In this document: one piece after another, positions 23,213-26,072 of the stretch
How the letters are laid out: each line of letters begins with the position of its first letter
How positions within the stretch are numbered: the first letter of the stretch is position 1
From: Reticulomyxa filosa
Lineage: Eukaryota > Foraminifera > Reticulomyxidae
Direction: 5' to 3'
DNA: 26,072 nt
Assembly (NCBI GenBank): GCA_000512085.1
Contig: ASPP01004160.1
Location: 1 to 26,072 of the forward strand
Notes under the pieces: model-generated
The model's input: the letters and a program-made list of their open reading frames with translations, nothing else
What the model was told of the DNA's origin: nothing
Database searches by the model: none
Position numbers and translations under genes: made by a program

Positions 23213-23700
23213 TTTGAATTACACCAAAGAAATTAAGAAAAAACAGCCTGACTAAGTTCGTTCGGACAAAGACCAAAAAAAGTTTGTTTTTCAAATGATA
23301 CTGACCAAAATTGTTGCATCAGTTTTTAAACAAATGCATCATACGATGGATAAAACTGATTGCAAAACCAAAAAACTATAAATTCACGTAAACATAGCCA
23401 TCGAGAAATTGTACGTCAGGCACTTGTCCATTTCCAATTCACCCCTTTCATAAATTAATTTGAACTATTTCACCTGGTGCAAATTTATAAAAAATTGAAA
23501 ATAGAATGATGTGCGAAAGACAAAATATATGCGAAAGAGAAGGGTGCATAACAACAGCGCAAACTTTTCAAAAGGTAACGAAAGTTGACCATTGAAAAAA
23601 TATAAAAATGAAGGTGATTGTCCACTCAGCACCAAGACACAATCAATTGCTTCATCTTTTTCTCATAAAAAGTGAGTATAATAGATCATTAACCAACATT
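23213..23700. other. Intergenic region between the anoctamin 3' end and the 7TM gene
   Basis: About 490 bp, AT-rich. It should hold the 7TM gene promoter and the anoctamin 3' UTR on the minus strand. I see no RNA gene, repeat or convincing open frame. Confidence 0.5.
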
Positions 23701-26031
23701 TCAGGGATGTTCTTGTCCTTGCTCTTCTTCCAATTGTCGTGCTGACCTCTTAACTTCTCCCAACAATAAGAATTTTTCGCAGGCCTATTCAAATGTGGAA
23801 AAGCAATTATTGTACAAGTTTTGAATTAAAAAAAAAAAAAGGCATACCTCCTGGCGTTCCAAAGCGTCTTTTGTCTCAATTGTGACATCAGGAATGAAAA
23901 AGCGAACCATGAATTGGAAGAGCAATAACAAGAAGGTGATAACAAAGAAATATATGACCTTGTTTGTGTCAGCAGATGAAGTGGCATGCCATTTTGCCAA
24001 ATCAGTTCTCCAAGTTATTATTGCTAAGTTTGAAAACACTGCCACTGTGCTAAATGCACCCAACACTTGTTTCCACACACCAAGTCCTAATATGTTGTGT
24101 GATTATTATTAATATATTGCCATGTTGTAAGGAATCACCAAAAAGAGATTTGTATCATTTGTTCCATCGCAATGATTGTCTTACAATAAAAAAAAAACAA
24201 ATACCTGAGGCAGCATAAGGGACGCTTCTTCGTGACTGAGTCAATGCATAAAAGTCTAACCGAAATTCGACAAAGTTATTGACGACAGCCATGGCGAACA
24301 TCAATGGGAATACCAATACAAACAGCATGATATATCCATATTGGATAACAATTTCGGCAGTATTATCTAACACTGCAGGAGCGTCAAGTAAAAGAAGTTG
24401 TGTCCACACATCGTCCCACATGGTCTCATTCACTGAAAGTCGTCGATTCAACTCGTGACTGTCTGCAGCTTTGCATTCGGCGTCTAATCGAGCAATTTCT
24501 TCTGTAGACAATTCGGTGTCATGTTTGGACTCATTTTCCATTTCAATTTGTTTTTTATTGTCTGACTCTTGTGTCTGCGCTACTTCATCTATTTTCACTA
24601 TCTTTTCAGATAATTTTGCTCCGGATGATTGCATTACTTTTTTTTTTTTTTTTTTTTGTTTGGTTTTATTCATTTTTATTTATTTATTTATCTCAATACA
24701 ATTTCAAAAAATTCAGACAAATAAATAAACAACTTACATAGCTGTTCAGTGTCAGATTTTTTGCTTCGTCGAAGCCATGTGAATACAAATCTATTTAACA
24801 CATGTCATACATAAAAAATAAATAAATAAATAAGATAAAAATGAACAGCAATAAAATAATAACAACAATTATAACGATGACAATCATAAGAGATACGAAA
24901 CATCATAATTTTGGGGACAAACACTTCCATGGCGTTTTGAATAAAAATCATTGATAAAAATAGCGTAACCAATTGAATCCTCACAGCGTTTAAGCACTCG
25001 TGGTTACTTGAAAAGTCTTGGATAAAGGCCAAGTAAAATAAAGAGTTGAACGAGTTGACAACAAAGAAAAACACACGTTTGACCACCAAATGGTTATACC
25101 ATTCTTCTTGCAACCGATGACCTTCTTTTTCATTTAGCCAAAATGCTAAATACACGTATATGTAATTGAATATCTAATATTTATTTTTTTTTTTCATCAC
25201 AACACGACAACAGCCATTAGCAATAATAAGAATATTAAAAAAAAAAAAAGAGCAGCTAATGATGATAACAATAAATAAATAAATAAATGAATAAACAAAC
25301 AACAAACTGTAATTTGTACGGCATTAAGTATGCCGATAAGAATAGATACTTCATTGTTGCTAGTTTGTTTTTTCAAAGTCCAGATTCCAACGACCGCGGC
25401 AATGACACAAGCGAGACAACACACGATACCGGACATTGACGCCATAATTTTGACTACGTACCAAACGTGAGAAGACATGACTTCGATTATTTCTCCGGTT
25501 ATTTTGGAGATTTCCAAGGTTCCTTCGAAATTTGGTCTGGGTACCTCCGTTTCGGCATATCTCATCATGCCCCATTGAAAACGCAGCGCGTTTTCGCGTC
25601 GGTACCACATTTCGATCGTGGCAGTGGACCAAAATAATGCGGCGATTACCAAGACTGTCAATGATTGTATACCAATGTTTTTTTTTTTTTTTTCTTTATT
25701 TAAAAAAAAAAAAAAAAATTGTACCTAACGATCCTGGAACATCAATTTGTCCAACAGAGACTTGAACAATGAAAAAAATGATTCCAAATGGGACCGCATA
25801 AAACAAGCATCTTTGGTAATGAAGTAAAAAGGCAAAATAGAAAGCCGTCATCTCTCCGTAATAGTCACGAATTTCTTGCACAGTCCGTTCTTCTGATTCT
25901 GGTGTTGGTTTAAGTACATCCACCATTTGCAATTTTGGGCGAGCGTTGATAGGATCATTCAACGCAAATAAACCTATTAATGGATGAGACGTGTCGGCCA
26001 ACATTGCATCAATATTGAATCCACATCCACC

Positions 26032-26034
<3 letters not shown>
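23701..26034 (-). CDS. Anoctamin (TMEM16) family channel or scramblase, C-terminal 578 aa; N-terminus beyond the window
   Basis: Exons in order of translation are 26034-25725, 25654-25308, 25173-24902, 24790-24738, 24636-24205, 24086-23848 and 23784-23701. All phases match and the sum is a whole number of codons. The visible part starts just before TM1: RTVQEIRDYYGEMTAFYFAF, then the TM2 region LFWSTATIEMWYRRENAL, IFNYIYVYLAFWLNEKEGHR and VVNSFNSLFYLAFIQDF, then EIVIQYGYIMLFVLVFPL and NNFVEFRLD. Anoctamins are dimeric Ca2+-activated chloride channels or lipid scramblases. Against ANO1 the TM8 ligand pair EIRLD is kept as EFRLD; in TM7 the EYME pair reads NTAE, so one acidic ligand is replaced. 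A Lys/Glu-rich cytosolic insert lies before TM7 (about 24430-24630). The last exon ends in a charged tail and TGA. The family is sure; channel versus scramblase cannot be told. Confidence 0.85.

Positions 26035-26038
<4 letters not shown>

Positions 26039-26072
<34 letters not shown>
26039..26072. repeat. Poly-T run of 34 at the window end
   Basis: An uninterrupted T run (A on the coding strand) lies immediately upstream of the acceptor of the first visible anoctamin exon. It is intron sequence and may be where assembly stopped. Confidence 0.8.

Noticed and set aside
1-26072. CRISPR arrays, tRNA or rRNA genes, transposon ends
   Set aside because: No regular spaced repeats, cloverleaf, rRNA core sequence or transposase frame was seen by eye. 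The repeats present are coding low-complexity or intron homopolymers.

Overview
This is nuclear DNA of an AT-rich, intron-bearing eukaryote, probably a free-living protist. The genes are split by short GT-AG introns (about 47-212 nt) with long poly-T, poly-A and (TA)n tracts. TAA and TGA both end genes. The protein set (a SecA-like ATPase relic, a PH/actin-fragmin-kinase-like protein, a PHD-containing cohesin loader, a 7TM protein and an anoctamin) fits an amoeboid lineage. A foraminiferan such as Reticulomyxa is my guess from general character, not from a database match.

Layout, left to right. (1) 1-4054, minus strand: a partial open segment at the window edge, then a decayed gene for a large SecA-like ATPase, with at least 12 frame breaks or stops. 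(2) 4380-9094, plus: a PH-domain protein of about 1,260 aa ending in an actin-fragmin-kinase-like domain. (3) 9637-11981, plus: a 12-TM major facilitator superfamily (MFS) transporter. (4) 12543-21632, plus: a 16-exon gene for the cohesin loader Scc2/NIPBL (about 2,455 aa), with a PHD finger and a striking (Gly-Arg)n-(Asp)n-(Gly-Arg)n insert. (5) 22165-23212, minus: a two-exon, 326-aa seven-transmembrane receptor-like protein. (6) 23701 to the right edge, minus: the C-terminal 578 aa of an anoctamin (TMEM16), cut off by the window inside a poly-T run.

The exon models were built by hand from GT/AG pairs, phase agreement and family resemblance. For SCC2, the 7TM gene and the visible anoctamin the exon lengths add up to whole codons with no internal stop. 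The PH/kinase gene and the transporter also close in frame, but each has one weak region (about 5980-6361 and 10921-11255). This coherence is why the first 4 kb is called a pseudogene rather than poor sequence.

The genes do not form an operon and have no obvious joint function. SCC2 and the 7TM gene converge. The relic and the PH/kinase gene diverge from a 325-bp spacer. Three of the five intact genes encode multi-pass membrane proteins.
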